Positions 25,078 through 35,149 are shown, counted from the first letter of the stretch. The stretch is 64,000 bases of DNA from Brachybacterium halotolerans (GCF_016623465.1 NZ_JAEDAJ010000006.1:62001-126000); one strand, 5' to 3'. A program made the numbers and translations. The notes: generated by a model not told the origin, from the letters alone.

Positions 25078-25778
25078 CGGGCTCTCTCCCAGGTGCGGAT
25101 CCAGGCATGCAGGTCGGTGTCCTCGAGGCTCGCCAGGGTGCGGTCGGCGACGGGCCGCTGCCCGGGGATCGAGGGGACGGCGATGAGGGGCAGACCGGCC
25201 GCGCGGGCGGCCGTCGCACCGGTCTCGGAGTCCTCGAAGGCGAGGGTGTCGGCGACGTCGGCCCCCAGCCGCCGTGCGGCCTCGACGTAGATGTCGGGGG
25301 CGGGCTTGCCCTCGGCGACGTCGTCGACGCTCACGGAGGTGAGGACGACGTCCCCGATGCCGAGGCCCTCGAGGGCGTCGTCCAGAAGATCGCGCGGGGA
25401 GTTCGAGGCGATCGCGACCGGGACGCGGGCGGCGACCGCGCGCACGGTCTCGACGGCGCCGGGCAGGATCCCCACGGCATCCGTGAGGGCCTCCTTGTGC
25501 AGAGCCATGAGCTCGTCGGCCGCGGCATAGGGGTCCTGGCCGGTCTCGGCGGAGAGCCTGCGCACGACGGTCTCGACGCTGCGCCCGGTGAGCGACCTGC
25601 GCGTCTCCTCGTCGATCGTCGCGCCGTGGCCCGCGAGGTAGCGGGCCTGCGTCGCGAGCCACTCGGACTCGGTGTCCACGAGGAGCCCGTCGCAGTCGAA
25701 GACGACGGCGCGCGGAATCCACCGCGGCGGCCAGGTCGCCAGCGGGGCGGGGTCAGGAGCGGAGGGGGTGGAACTCAC
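25074..25778 (-). CDS. HAD-superfamily phosphatase, beta-phosphoglucomutase-like
   Basis: 234 residues from ATG 25778. Motif I AVVFDCDGLLVDTESEWLA, motif II Ser in AIASNSPRDLLDDAL, Lys in AEGKPAPDIYVEAARRLG, motif IV AFEDSETGATAARAAG. Small C1 cap. These phosphatases act on sugar phosphates or related metabolites; the exact substrate cannot be read here. First gene of a two-gene unit with its paralogue, coupled by a 4-bp overlap. Confidence 0.9.
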   Translation of the reverse strand: MSSTPSAPDPAPLATWPPRWIPRAVVFDCDGLLVDTESEWLATQARYLAGHGATIDEETRRSLTGRSVETVVRRLSAETGQDPYAAADELMALHKEALTDAVGILPGAVETVRAVAARVPVAIASNSPRDLLDDALEGLGIGDVVLTSVSVDDVAEGKPAPDIYVEAARRLGADVADTLAFEDSETGATAARAAGLPLIAVPSIPGQRPVADRTLASLEDTDLHAWIRTWERAR

Positions 25779-25921
25779 CCCCCAAGGCTCTCACGTCCCG
25801 GGCCGCGCGGACGATGCGAACCCGGCGACCGCTGGGCGTGCGAGCAGGCCGTGACCAGGGCGGGAACCGGATGTTCACGCGATGTTCCGGGCTCCGTTCA
25901 CCCGACCGTCAGCAGCGGGCG

Positions 25922-25955
25922 GGGCGGGCCGGACGGAGCCCAGCCAGGCCCGCCC
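25922..25955 (-). terminator. GC-rich inverted repeat after metY
   Basis: GGGCGGGCC (25922-25930), 16-base loop, GGCCCGCCC (25947-25955), about 30 bp past the metY stop. No T-run; candidate terminator only. The rest of the 206-bp gap (25779-25984) shows no gene. Confidence 0.4.
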
Positions 25956-25984
25956 GACCCGGTCTGCCCGGGCCCGTCCCCGCC

Positions 25985-27298
25985 TCAGAGCCCGGCGACC
26001 GCCGCGAAGCCCTTGTCGAGGTCGGCGAGGATGTCGTCGATGTGCTCGAGGCCCACCGAGAGCCGCACGAAGCCGGGCTCCACGCCCGCGGCGCGCTGCT
26101 CCTCCTCCGTGAGCTGCGAGTGCGTGGTCGAGGCCGGGTGGATGACGAGACTGCGCACGTCGCCGATGTTCGCCACGTGCGAGTGCAGCTCGAGGGCGTC
26201 GACGAAGGCCACGCCCGCCTCGCGCCCGCCCTCGAGCACGAAGCCCAGCACCGAGCCCGCGCCCTTCGGGAGATACTTCTGCGCGCGCTCGTGGTATGGC
26301 GAGTCGGGAAGGCCCGCGTAGGCGACCGAGGTGACCCCGGGCCTGGTGGTGAGGTTGTCCGCGACCTTCTGGGCGTTCTCGACGTGCCGCTCGATGCGCA
26401 GGGGCAGGGTCTCGACGCCCTGTGCGATGAGGAAGGCGCTGTGCGGCGAGACCGCCGGTCCGAGATCGCGCAGCAGCGCCACGCGCGCACGGATCGCGTA
26501 CGGAGGCAGGTCGGGCGCGATCGAGCTGTACACCAGGCCGTGGTAGGCCGGATCGGGCTCGTTGAACAGGGGGAACCTCTCGGGATCGGCCGAGAAGTCG
26601 AAGCTGCCGCCGTCCACGATCACGCCGGCGATCGCGGTGCCGTGGCCGCCCATGAACTTGGTCGCGGAGTGCACGACCACGTCGGCCCCGTGCGCGAGCG
26701 GGCGCAGCAGGTAAGGGGTCGCGACCGTGTTGTCGACGATCAGGGGGACGCCGGCCTCGTGCGCGATCGCGGAGACGTTCTCGATGTCCAGGATGTCCTG
26801 ACGGGGGTTCGGGATGGACTCGGCGAAGAAGGCCTTGGTGTTCGGGCGGACCGCGGCGCGCCAGGAGTCGAGGTCGTCGGGGTCCTCGACGAAGACCGTC
26901 TCGATGCCGAGCTTGCTCAGGGTGTGCTTGAGCAGCGAGTACGCGCCGCCGTAGAGGCTCGGGGAGGCGACGATGCTGTCCCCCGCCTGCGCCACGTTGA
27001 GGATCGACAGCGTGATCGCGCTCTGGCCGGAGGCGACGAGGAGTCCGGCGACGCCGCCCTCGAGCGCGGCGATGCGGTTCTCGACCGCCTCCTGGGTGGG
27101 GTTCGTCAGGCGGGTGTAGATGGGGCCGAGCTCGGCCAGGCCGAAGCGGTCGGCGGCCGCCTGCGCGCTCGGGAACACGAAGCTCGTGGTCTGGTAGATC
27201 GGCAGCGCGCGGGCGCCGGTGTCGGAGTCCGGCGTCTGGCCGGCGTGGATCGCGAGGGTCTCGAAGTGCGGGGCGAGGGCGGTGTCGTTGTCGGGCAT
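25985..27298 (-). CDS. metY: O-acetylhomoserine sulfhydrylase / aminocarboxypropyltransferase
   Basis: 437 residues from ATG 27298; TTG 27334 is an in-frame alternative but lies in a hairpin loop. PLP-dependent Cys/Met-metabolism family: [50 protein letters not shown], and the PLP lysine in [13 protein letters not shown]. The length and the [19 protein letters not shown] insert fit MetY rather than MetB/MetC. It makes homocysteine from O-acetyl-homoserine and sulfide. I see no SAM-riboswitch-like structure upstream. Confidence 0.93.
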   Translation of the reverse strand: MPDNDTALAPHFETLAIHAGQTPDSDTGARALPIYQTTSFVFPSAQAAADRFGLAELGPIYTRLTNPTQEAVENRIAALEGGVAGLLVASGQSAITLSILNVAQAGDSIVASPSLYGGAYSLLKHTLSKLGIETVFVEDPDDLDSWRAAVRPNTKAFFAESIPNPRQDILDIENVSAIAHEAGVPLIVDNTVATPYLLRPLAHGADVVVHSATKFMGGHGTAIAGVIVDGGSFDFSADPERFPLFNEPDPAYHGLVYSSIAPDLPPYAIRARVALLRDLGPAVSPHSAFLIAQGVETLPLRIERHVENAQKVADNLTTRPGVTSVAYAGLPDSPYHERAQKYLPKGAGSVLGFVLEGGREAGVAFVDALELHSHVANIGDVRSLVIHPASTTHSQLTEEEQRAAGVEPGFVRLSVGLEHIDDILADLDKGFAAVAGL

Positions 27299-27319
27299 GG
27301 GGACACCGTCGGCGAGCAC

Positions 27320-27346
27320 CGCGCGCGAGCGCAAGGATCGCGCGCG
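27320..27346 (-). promoter_or_regulatory. Stable hairpin upstream of metY
   Basis: CGCGCGCGA (27320-27328), 9-base loop, TCGCGCGCG (27338-27346): perfect 9-bp stem ending about 22 bases before ATG 27298. The loop includes an in-frame TTG codon (27334-27332). It could end transcription from the ABC-F gene or hide a translation start. Confidence 0.5.
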
Positions 27347-27400
27347 AACGTGAACGGGTGTGACGCAGAGGGATGGCCGACCATGCCCCGGTGGACGTGG

Positions 27401-29122
27401 TCAGCTTCGAGATCGAGGGGCGGCTCCCGGCCCGTCGAGCTCGAGCACCCGGCCCGTCCACCGCCGGCGGAGCCAGCGGTCGTGGGAGGCGATGATCACG
27501 GTCCCCTCCCACTGCCCGATCGCGCGCTCGAGCCGGGTGGCGAGGTCGAGGCTCAGATGGTTGGTGGGCTCGTCCAGCAGGAGCAGCGACGGCGGGGAGG
27601 TGAGCAGCGCGGCGAGCGCCGCCCGGCGCTGCTGGCCGCGGGAGAGCTCGCCGAGCGGACGGTCCAGGTCGCGCGGATGCACAAGGCCCATGAGGTCCGG
27701 CACGCCCTCGTCCTCCGGGGTCCCTCCGAGCATCCGCCGCACGCTCGAGCGCTCGTCGATCTCCTCGTCCTGGGCGAGCAGCGCGCGATCTCGCGTCACC
27801 GAGACCGTGCCCCGATCGGGATCGAGCAGCCCTGCGAGCAGGGACAGGAGCGTCGACTTCCCCGAGCCGTTGAGCCCGGTGATCAGCAGCTTCTCCCCCG
27901 CCGAGACGCTCAGGGACGTCGGCGCGAGGCGGCGGGCGAGGCCCGCGTCCGCGACGGAGACGAGGACCTCCCCGGCGCTGCGGCGCCTGTCGCCGCGGGG
28001 CATGCCGGTGAAGTGGAGCTCGGCCGGAGGCTTGCGGATCTGGGACTCCTCGAGCTCCGCGAGGCGTCGTTCGGCGTCGCGCACGCGCCGGGAGACGACG
28101 CTCGCGTGGCGGTCCGCGTAGAACTTCTTGGCGGCCTTCGCCTCGGTGCGCGGTGCGCGGCCCTCGTGGCCCACGCTGTGGCCGGCCTTCACGCTCTCCC
28201 GCAGGCGGTCCAGCTCCTCCTGCTCGTCGCGGAACCGCCTCTCCCAGCGCTCGCGCGCGTCCAGGCGCGCAAGCAGGTAGTCGGTGAAGGTGCCGGTGTA
28301 CGCCGTGAGGCCGCCGACCTCCTCCCCCAGCGGCGTGGGCGACGGGTCGAGGTCGAGCTGGGCATGCGTGGCCTCGTCGAGGAAGGCGCGGTCGTGGCTC
28401 GCCACCAGCACGGGACCGGGGTGCTCGGCGAGCAGACCCGCGAGGAAGCGCGCGCCCGCGTCGTCGAGATGGTTGGTCGGCTCGTCGAGCAGCAGGGTCG
28501 TCGGCCGGGTGATCAGCAGGTGCGCGAGGGCGAGGCGTCCGCGCTGCCCGCCGGAGATCTCCGCGAGCAGACGGTTCGACGGGACGTCGGCCAGCCCCAG
28601 GCCGGAGAGGACCTCGGCGGCACGGGTCTCGGCGTTCCAGACGTCGGCCAGGGTCGCGCGGGCCAGCAGCGCGTCGTAGCGGGCGGCGGCGCGCGGCGAG
28701 TCGTCGACCGCGAGCTCCGCCCCCGCCTCCGTGAGGGACTCCTCGAGCCGTCGCGCATGGGTGAGCGCCTCCTCGACGACCTGGGCCAGCGTGGTCGTCG
28801 CGGGGTCGTGCGGGAGCTCCTGGCGCAGGAGGCCGACGGGGCCGGGCGTCTGCACCTCGCCGGACTCGGGCTCCTCGACCCCCGCGAGGATCCGCAGCAG
28901 CGTCGACTTGCCCGAGCCGTTCTCCCCCAGCAGCCCCGTGGGCGTGCCGGCCGGGACGGTGAGGGAGACGTCGGTGAGCACGCGGCGGGCGCCGTAGCGG
29001 TGGGAGATCCCGTCGGCCCGCAGGTGGAGTGCGGAATCGGCGCGGGAGGAGGAGAGGCTCGAGGGCTCGGCACCGGGAGCGGTCCTGGAGGATGCGGCGG
29101 TGCGCGGGGCGGGTGAGGTCAT
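27401..29122 (-). CDS. ABC-F family ATPase (ribosome-associated, possible antibiotic resistance)
   Basis: 573 residues from ATG 29122, preceded by a CGGAGCC ribosome site. Two ABC domains on one chain without membrane spans. Domain 1: GLLGENGSGKSTLLRILAG, ISGGQRGRLALAHLL, TLLLDEPTNHLDD. Domain 2: LITGLNGSGKSTLLSLLAG, ELSRGQQRRAALAALL, LLLLDEPTNHLS. The linker is charged and helical with ERWERRFRDEQEELDRLRES. ABC-F proteins act on the ribosomal E site as translation factors or protect it from macrolides, lincosamides and pleuromutilins; which applies here is not decidable from sequence. Confidence 0.93.
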   Translation of the reverse strand: MTSPAPRTAASSRTAPGAEPSSLSSSRADSALHLRADGISHRYGARRVLTDVSLTVPAGTPTGLLGENGSGKSTLLRILAGVEEPESGEVQTPGPVGLLRQELPHDPATTTLAQVVEEALTHARRLEESLTEAGAELAVDDSPRAAARYDALLARATLADVWNAETRAAEVLSGLGLADVPSNRLLAEISGGQRGRLALAHLLITRPTTLLLDEPTNHLDDAGARFLAGLLAEHPGPVLVASHDRAFLDEATHAQLDLDPSPTPLGEEVGGLTAYTGTFTDYLLARLDARERWERRFRDEQEELDRLRESVKAGHSVGHEGRAPRTEAKAAKKFYADRHASVVSRRVRDAERRLAELEESQIRKPPAELHFTGMPRGDRRRSAGEVLVSVADAGLARRLAPTSLSVSAGEKLLITGLNGSGKSTLLSLLAGLLDPDRGTVSVTRDRALLAQDEEIDERSSVRRMLGGTPEDEGVPDLMGLVHPRDLDRPLGELSRGQQRRAALAALLTSPPSLLLLDEPTNHLSLDLATRLERAIGQWEGTVIIASHDRWLRRRWTGRVLELDGPGAAPRSRS

Positions 29123-30432
<1,310 letters not shown>

Positions 30433-30528
30433 GAGCGGCGGGCGACGGGCAACGCACGCTGGGCGCCCGGTGCCGGATCGGTACCTCCGACCCTGGTGGG
30501 CCGGGTCGGGGAGCGTGAGGATGGGGCC

Positions 30529-31572
30529 ATGAGCGCATCGCACGCCCCGCAGCCCCGTCCGTCGTCCGCTCCCGACCACGCGAGCGCCGCCGCGCCGCCC
30601 ACCGGCGGGCGCCTCGCCGTCGTCGGCGCCGGCGCCGTGGGATCCTCGGTCGCCTACGCCGCGATGCTGCGCGGCAGCGCCCGCAGCATCGCGCTGTACG
30701 ACATCCGCGCCGAGAAGGTGCGCGCCGAGGTGCTCGACCTCGCGCACGGCTCCCCTCTCGCGGGCGGCGCGGAGATCACGGGCGGCGACGACGTCGCGTG
30801 CGTCGCCGGGGCCGACGTCGTCGTCATCACGGCGGGCGCCGCGCAGGCTCCGGGGCAGACCCGTCTGGACCTCGCCGGCACCAACGTGAAGATCCTCGAG
30901 AGCCTCATGCCGCAGCTGCTCGCGCAGGCCCCTGATGCCGTGTTCATCCTGGTCACGAATCCCTGCGACGTGCTGACCGTCGCGGCCGACGCACTCGCGG
31001 ACCTCCCCCGCGGACGCGTCTTCGCCTCGGGAACCGTCCTGGACACCTCGCGTCTGCGATGGCGGCTCGCGGAGCGGCTGGGGATCGCCCCGCGCAGCAT
31101 CCACGCCACGATCATCGGCGAGCACGGCGACAGCGAGTTCCCCCTGTGGTCCTCGGCGCACATCGGCCAGGTGCCGCTGCAGGACTGGACCGACGGGGCG
31201 GGCGCGGCGGGTGCGGCGGGCGCGGCGGACACCCCCGCCCTCTCCCGCGAGGAGCTCGACCGCCTCGGCCACGAGGTCGCGGGCGCCGCCTACGAGGTCA
31301 TCCAGGGCAAGGGGGCGACGAACCTCGCGATCGGCGTCGCCGCCGCCCGCATCGTCGAGGCCGTGCTGCGCGACGAGCGCGCGGTGCTGCCGGTCTCGAG
31401 CCCGCTCACCGGCTACCGGGGGATCTCGGGCGTCGCGATGAGCGTGCCCTCGATCGTCGGCCGCGCCGGTGTCGAGCGGACGCTCGAGGTGCCGATGGAC
31501 GAGGACGAGCGCGCACGGCTGCTCGCCTCGGCCGATGCCCTGCGGGAGGTCCAGCGCAGCCTCGGGCTGTGA
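30529..31572 (+). CDS. ldh: L-lactate dehydrogenase
   Basis: 347 residues from ATG 30529 with GTGAGGA upstream. LDH/MDH fold: AVVGAGAVGSSVAYAAML (Gly-rich NAD loop), ITAGAAQAPGQTRLDL, LVTNPCDVLT, SGTVLDTSRLRWRLAERLG and the catalytic His in IIGEHGDSEFPLWSS, with Gln/Arg substrate-loop features of lactate rather than malate enzymes. An Ala/Gly repeat (GAGAAGAAGAAD) enlarges a surface loop near residue 225. Converts pyruvate and NADH to L-lactate in the cytoplasm. Confidence 0.92.
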   Translation: MSASHAPQPRPSSAPDHASAAAPPTGGRLAVVGAGAVGSSVAYAAMLRGSARSIALYDIRAEKVRAEVLDLAHGSPLAGGAEITGGDDVACVAGADVVVITAGAAQAPGQTRLDLAGTNVKILESLMPQLLAQAPDAVFILVTNPCDVLTVAADALADLPRGRVFASGTVLDTSRLRWRLAERLGIAPRSIHATIIGEHGDSEFPLWSSAHIGQVPLQDWTDGAGAAGAAGAADTPALSREELDRLGHEVAGAAYEVIQGKGATNLAIGVAAARIVEAVLRDERAVLPVSSPLTGYRGISGVAMSVPSIVGRAGVERTLEVPMDEDERARLLASADALREVQRSLGL

Positions 31573-31623
31573 GGGGGGAGGCTGCGGCTCGCGGTCATGT
31601 CGCCGACCGGCGTATATGGGACA

Positions 31624-31645
31624 TCTCTGCCATATATGGCAGAGA
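31624..31645. repeat. Perfect 22-bp palindrome between ldh and rpiR
   Basis: Half-site TCTCTGCCATA followed by its exact complement, extended by GAC/GTC one base further out on each side. A/T-rich centre in a 72% G+C region. It lies between two convergent stop codons, so a bidirectional terminator or a protein-binding site are both possible; no T-run follows. Confidence 0.75.
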
Positions 31646-31677
31646 CGTCCGCTCACGACCGTTCGACGACGTCGGCC

Positions 31678-31721
31678 ACCTCATCAGCGGGTGCCGGCGA
31701 CCTCATCAGCGGGTGCCGGCG
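31678..31721. repeat. Two exact tandem copies of a 22-bp unit
   Basis: ACCTCATCAGCGGGTGCCGG-CG at 31678-31699 and again at 31700-31721, downstream of the rpiR stop. No coding role visible; probably a slipped-strand duplication. Confidence 0.8.
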
Positions 31722-31756
31722 GCCGCGCGGACGCCGACCGCCCCGCCGTGCTCAGC

Positions 31757-32623
31757 TCAGTGCACGCGGCGGTCGTCGACGGCGGCGCGGGTGCGGCGCA
31801 GGGCCTCGCGGCCCAGATCCGGCACGCGGGTCGCGACGGCCACGAAGATGCAGTCCACGACGGTGAGCTGGGCGATCCTCGAGGCGGTCGCCCCCGAGCG
31901 CAGATCCGACTCGACGGCGGCGGTGAGCAGGACGTCGTCGGCCGCCTTGGCGAGCGGGGAGCCCGCGGCGCCGGTGACGGCGACCACCCGGACGCCCGCC
32001 TCGTGGGCGATGCGCGTCGCGTCGAGCAGCTCGGCGGTGCGGCCCGAGTGGGAGAAGGCGATGAGCACGTCGTCCGAGTCGAGCAGGGCGACGGCGGGCA
32101 GCCCGTTGTGGGCCTCCGTGTGCACGACGGCGGGCAGGCCGAGCCGGGCGAGCTTCTGCTGCTCGTCCGTGGCCGCGAGCCCCGAGGCGCCGACGCCGAA
32201 CAGGACGATACGGCGGGCGGGGGCGACGGCGTCGGCCACCCGGGTGAGCGCTTCGAGGTCGAGCCCGCGCACGGTGTCGTGCACCGCACGGGAGTCCGCC
32301 GCGGCGATCTTCCCGGTCATCGTCGCGATGTCGTCCGAGGGGTCGATGTCGCCGTCGCTGCTGTGGTCCTCTCCGGCGGTGGCTGCGGCGACGGCCTCCT
32401 CGTGGAGGCGGAAGCGCAGGTCACGATAGCCGCGGAAGCCGAGCTGGCGGGCGAACCGCACGACGCTCGCCTCCGAGCAGTCGGCCTCCCGGGCGAGGTC
32501 GCCGATGGTCATCGAGGCGACGCCCGCCGGGTCGGAGAGGATGAGGTCGGCGATGCGGGCGAGAGCAGGCTTGAGGTCGCCGCGCAGGCTGCGCAGCCTC
32601 AGCAGGAGCGGCGGGGTGCTCAT
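31757..32623 (-). CDS. MurR/RpiR-family regulator of the cell-wall sugar operon
   Basis: 288 residues from ATG 32623, which overlaps the stop of a 13-codon leader ORF (ATGA). N-terminal RpiR helix-turn-helix: MTIGDLAREADCSEASVVRF then ARQLGFRGYRDLRFRL. C-terminal SIS domain with VLFGVGASGLAATDEQQKL and IAFSHSGRTAELLDA, which binds phosphosugars. In known systems MurR senses MurNAc-6-phosphate and represses murQ. As last gene of the operon it is likely autoregulatory. Confidence 0.9.
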   Translation of the reverse strand: MSTPPLLLRLRSLRGDLKPALARIADLILSDPAGVASMTIGDLAREADCSEASVVRFARQLGFRGYRDLRFRLHEEAVAAATAGEDHSSDGDIDPSDDIATMTGKIAAADSRAVHDTVRGLDLEALTRVADAVAPARRIVLFGVGASGLAATDEQQKLARLGLPAVVHTEAHNGLPAVALLDSDDVLIAFSHSGRTAELLDATRIAHEAGVRVVAVTGAAGSPLAKAADDVLLTAAVESDLRSGATASRIAQLTVVDCIFVAVATRVPDLGREALRRTRAAVDDRRVH

Positions 32624-32661
32624 CGCCGGTCCGTGGACGGCATGTCCTGCTGCGTGCTCAT
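32620..32661 (-). CDS. 13-codon leader ORF joining murQ and rpiR
   Basis: MSTQQDMPSTDRR, from ATG 32661 to TGA 32620. GAAGGAG lies seven bases upstream, inside the end of murQ. The ATG overlaps the murQ stop (ATGA) and the TGA overlaps the rpiR start (ATGA). The rpiR start itself has no ribosome site, so translation of this peptide ORF probably delivers ribosomes to rpiR. Peptide function unknown; it may be only a coupling device. Confidence 0.6.
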   Translation of the reverse strand: MSTQQDMPSTDRR

Positions 32662-33707
32662 GGTGACTCCTTCGTCGTGAGGCTCGCGACCGCGCTGCGG
32701 ATGCCCGCCGGGTCGCCCCGTCGCCCGGGGTCCTTCCCGAAGCGTACTGCGGCGACCTCCGCATCCGTGACATCCGCGTGCGCGAGGAGCGCCACCAGGG
32801 CGACGCGCACGCGTCCGCCCGCCTCCTCCAGCACCTCGGCGGCGTGCTCGGGCGACTCGCCCGTGGCCTGCACGAGCATCCGCACGGTGCGCGCGACGAG
32901 CTTCTCGTTCGTCGGCCGCACATCGATCATGAGGTTCTGGAAGGTGGTGCCGAGCCGCACCATGGTCGCGGTCGACAGGGCGTTGAGCACGAGCTTCTGG
33001 GCGGTCGCGGCCTTCATGCGGGTCGAGCCGGTGACGGCCTCGGGGCCGACGTCCACGAGCACCGCGACGTCCGCGAGGAGCGCGAGGGGCGCCTGCGGAT
33101 TGGCCGCGATCAGCCCTGTGGACAGGCCCCTCTCGCGGGCCGCGGCGAGGGACCCGCGCACGAACGGGGTGCGTCCGCTCGCGGCCAGGCCGATCACCAC
33201 GTCCCCCTCGCCGCACTGCTCGGCGACCAGGTCGGCGCCCGCGTCGGCGTCGTCCTCCGCGCCCTCCACGGCGCGGGTCATCGCGGCGATGCCGCCCGCG
33301 AGGTGCGCGGTGACCATCTGCTCGGTCGCGCTGTAGGTGGGGAGGAGCTCGACGGCGTCGAGCACGCCCAGGCGCCCGGAGGTGCCCGCACCCACGTAGT
33401 GCACGGTGCTGCCGCCCGCGATGGCCTCGACGCACAGGTCGACGAGGCGGGCGATGGGCGCGGAGACCGCCTGCACGGCACCGGCCACGAGGGTGTCCTC
33501 CGCGAGGATCGTGTCGACGAGGTCGGGGGCGTCCAAGGTGTCGAGCTCGTGCGTGCGCGGGTTGCGCTCCTCCGTGGGCGAGGCGAGCGCGATGAGGTCC
33601 TGCCAGCGCTCGGCGGGCTCCCTGCGCTCGGCGGGCTCCCTGCGGACGGCCGGGTCTGCGTGGACGGCCGGCTCGGTGGGGGCGTCGGGCTCGGTCTGCT
33701 CGGTCAA
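32658..33707 (-). CDS. murQ: N-acetylmuramic acid 6-phosphate etherase
   Basis: 349 residues from TTG 33707, supported by GGGAGG upstream and a TTGA overlap with the anmK stop. SIS-domain etherase: VHYVGAGTSGRLGVLDAVE near residue 115 with the catalytic-region Glu after it, VIGLAASGRTPFVRGSL, EAVTGSTRMKAATAQKLVLN and the C-terminal MLVQATGESPEHAAEVLEE. Cleaves the lactyl ether of MurNAc-6-P to GlcNAc-6-P and D-lactate in the cytoplasm. The N-terminus has a REPAER duplication from an 18-bp DNA repeat. Confidence 0.95.
   Translation of the reverse strand: MTEQTEPDAPTEPAVHADPAVRREPAERREPAERWQDLIALASPTEERNPRTHELDTLDAPDLVDTILAEDTLVAGAVQAVSAPIARLVDLCVEAIAGGSTVHYVGAGTSGRLGVLDAVELLPTYSATEQMVTAHLAGGIAAMTRAVEGAEDDADAGADLVAEQCGEGDVVIGLAASGRTPFVRGSLAAARERGLSTGLIAANPQAPLALLADVAVLVDVGPEAVTGSTRMKAATAQKLVLNALSTATMVRLGTTFQNLMIDVRPTNEKLVARTVRMLVQATGESPEHAAEVLEEAGGRVRVALVALLAHADVTDAEVAAVRFGKDPGRRGDPAGIRSAVASLTTKESP
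33606..33641. repeat. 18-bp tandem duplication in murQ
   Basis: GCGCTCGGCGGGCTCCCT repeated exactly at 33606-33623 and 33624-33641; encodes duplicated RREPAE in the non-conserved N-terminal tail. Confidence 0.8.
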
Positions 33708-35149
33708 CGGGCACCTCCCGGTGTGCGGTGGTCGGGTCCGAGCAGCCGCAGGCGCCGTGGGGGTCGGCGCGCGGCGGGGGCGTCGGACGGGTCGGACGTG
33801 CCGCGCGGGGCGGCGCAGCACGGATCGAGGCCGGTGACGGGCACCGGCGGGGTGAGGGAGCCCAGCACGGCGGCGCTGCGGGCGCCGGTGACGGGCCCTC
33901 CGTCGGGGCCGACGGGCAGGGCGGGAATGCCGTGCACCGAGAGCCAGCCGATCACGGCCATGAGCAGGGCCTCCTTGGCGTCCGAGGGAACGCCGAGGTC
34001 CTCGCTCGAGCGCAGCGGCACCGGGTCGAGCAGGGCCGCCAGGCGCGCGCGCAGCACGGGGTTGCGCATGCCGCCGCCGGAGCCGTGCACGACGGGCGCG
34101 CCGGACTCGCGCACGAGGTCGGCGACGGTGCGGGCGGTGAGCTCGGTGAGCGTCGCCAGCAGGTCCGGCAGGTCGAGCCGCGCGGCGCGGGGGCTCATGC
34201 GCTCGACGTACTCGGCGTCGAAGTGCTCGCGGCCCGTCGAGCGCGGCAGCGGGAGCGCGAAGAAGGGATCGGCGAGCAGCTCGTCGAGAGCGCGCTGGTC
34301 GACCGTGCCGGAGGCGGCGAGGCGGCCGTCCTCGTCGCAGTGCATGCGCCCGGCCGTGGCCCGGCGCACGGCGGAGTCGAGGAGGGCGTTGGCAGGGCCG
34401 ACGTCGCCGGCGCGGACCGTCGGCGACGCGGCGCCGGACGCGCCGTCGGGAGCGGCGCAGTCGGCTGGGGCGGAGTCGGCCGGGGCGGGAGCGGCGGAAT
34501 CCGCGGATCCGGCGGCCTCGACGAGCGTCACGTTCGCGATCCCGCCGAGGTTGAGCACGGCTCCCCCGTCCTCCCCCAGGAGCATCACGTCGAGGACCGG
34601 CGCGAAGGGGGCGCCCTGTCCCCCGCGGGCGACGTCCGCGCTGCGCAGGTCGTGCAGGACGCTCGCGTGCGTCGCCTCCGCGATCCGCGCCGCGTCCCCG
34701 ATCTGCAGGGTGCCCAGCACGCGGCCGTCCGGAGCGGCCCAGTGGTGGAGGGTCTGGCCATGGGAGACGACGAGGTCGGCGCCGCCTGCGCCGGTCGTGC
34801 CGCCCGCGGCGCCCGTGCCGCCTTCGCCGACGGCGCGCTCGAGCACCCGCGCGGCGACCTCGCCGAGGTGGGCGCCGATCTGCGCGTGCAGCATGTCCCA
34901 GGTGGCGACGTCGCTGCTCGCGGGCGGGAGCACGTCCAGGATCGCCTCGCGCAGCGGGCCGGGCCAGGGGTGCTCGTCGACGTCGAGCAGGCGAGCCGTG
35001 AGCACGTCGGGGTCCGAGGGGTCGCGCGCGAGGTCGACGAGGGCGGTGTCGACGGCGTCGGCCGAGGTGCCGGACATCATGCCGAGGACGCGCATCGTGA
35101 CGGGCTCACGCCTCGAGACGGGTCCGCTCAGCGTGACGGGCCCGCTCAT
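33704..35149 (-). CDS. anmK: Anhydro-N-acetylmuramic acid kinase
   Basis: 481 residues from ATG 35149 (ATGA overlap with nagZ). Signature MRVLGMMSGTSADAVDTALV near residue 20, SHGQTLHHW, LQIGDAARIAEATHASVLHDLRSADVA, VLNLGGIANVTLV, VHGSGGGMRNPVLRARL and the end of the core EALLMAVIGWLSVHGIPA. It hydrolyses the anhydro bond and phosphorylates anhydroMurNAc to MurNAc-6-P. An Ala/Ser/Pro-rich loop near residues 215-250 and a basic C-terminal tail are extra to the family core (about 370 residues). Confidence 0.95.
   Translation of the reverse strand: MSGPVTLSGPVSRREPVTMRVLGMMSGTSADAVDTALVDLARDPSDPDVLTARLLDVDEHPWPGPLREAILDVLPPASSDVATWDMLHAQIGAHLGEVAARVLERAVGEGGTGAAGGTTGAGGADLVVSHGQTLHHWAAPDGRVLGTLQIGDAARIAEATHASVLHDLRSADVARGGQGAPFAPVLDVMLLGEDGGAVLNLGGIANVTLVEAAGSADSAAPAPADSAPADCAAPDGASGAASPTVRAGDVGPANALLDSAVRRATAGRMHCDEDGRLAASGTVDQRALDELLADPFFALPLPRSTGREHFDAEYVERMSPRAARLDLPDLLATLTELTARTVADLVRESGAPVVHGSGGGMRNPVLRARLAALLDPVPLRSSEDLGVPSDAKEALLMAVIGWLSVHGIPALPVGPDGGPVTGARSAAVLGSLTPPVPVTGLDPCCAAPRGTSDPSDAPAARRPPRRLRLLGPDHRTPGGAR

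Noticed and set aside
25864-25877. GAAC-x5-GTTC resembling an SOS box before the HAD pair
   Set aside because: Actinobacterial LexA sites have four bases between GAAC and GTTC; here there are five and the flanks do not match.
27299-27400. SAM or cobalamin riboswitch before metY
   Set aside because: The gap is about 100 bp with one simple GC hairpin; none of the conserved riboswitch core elements is present.
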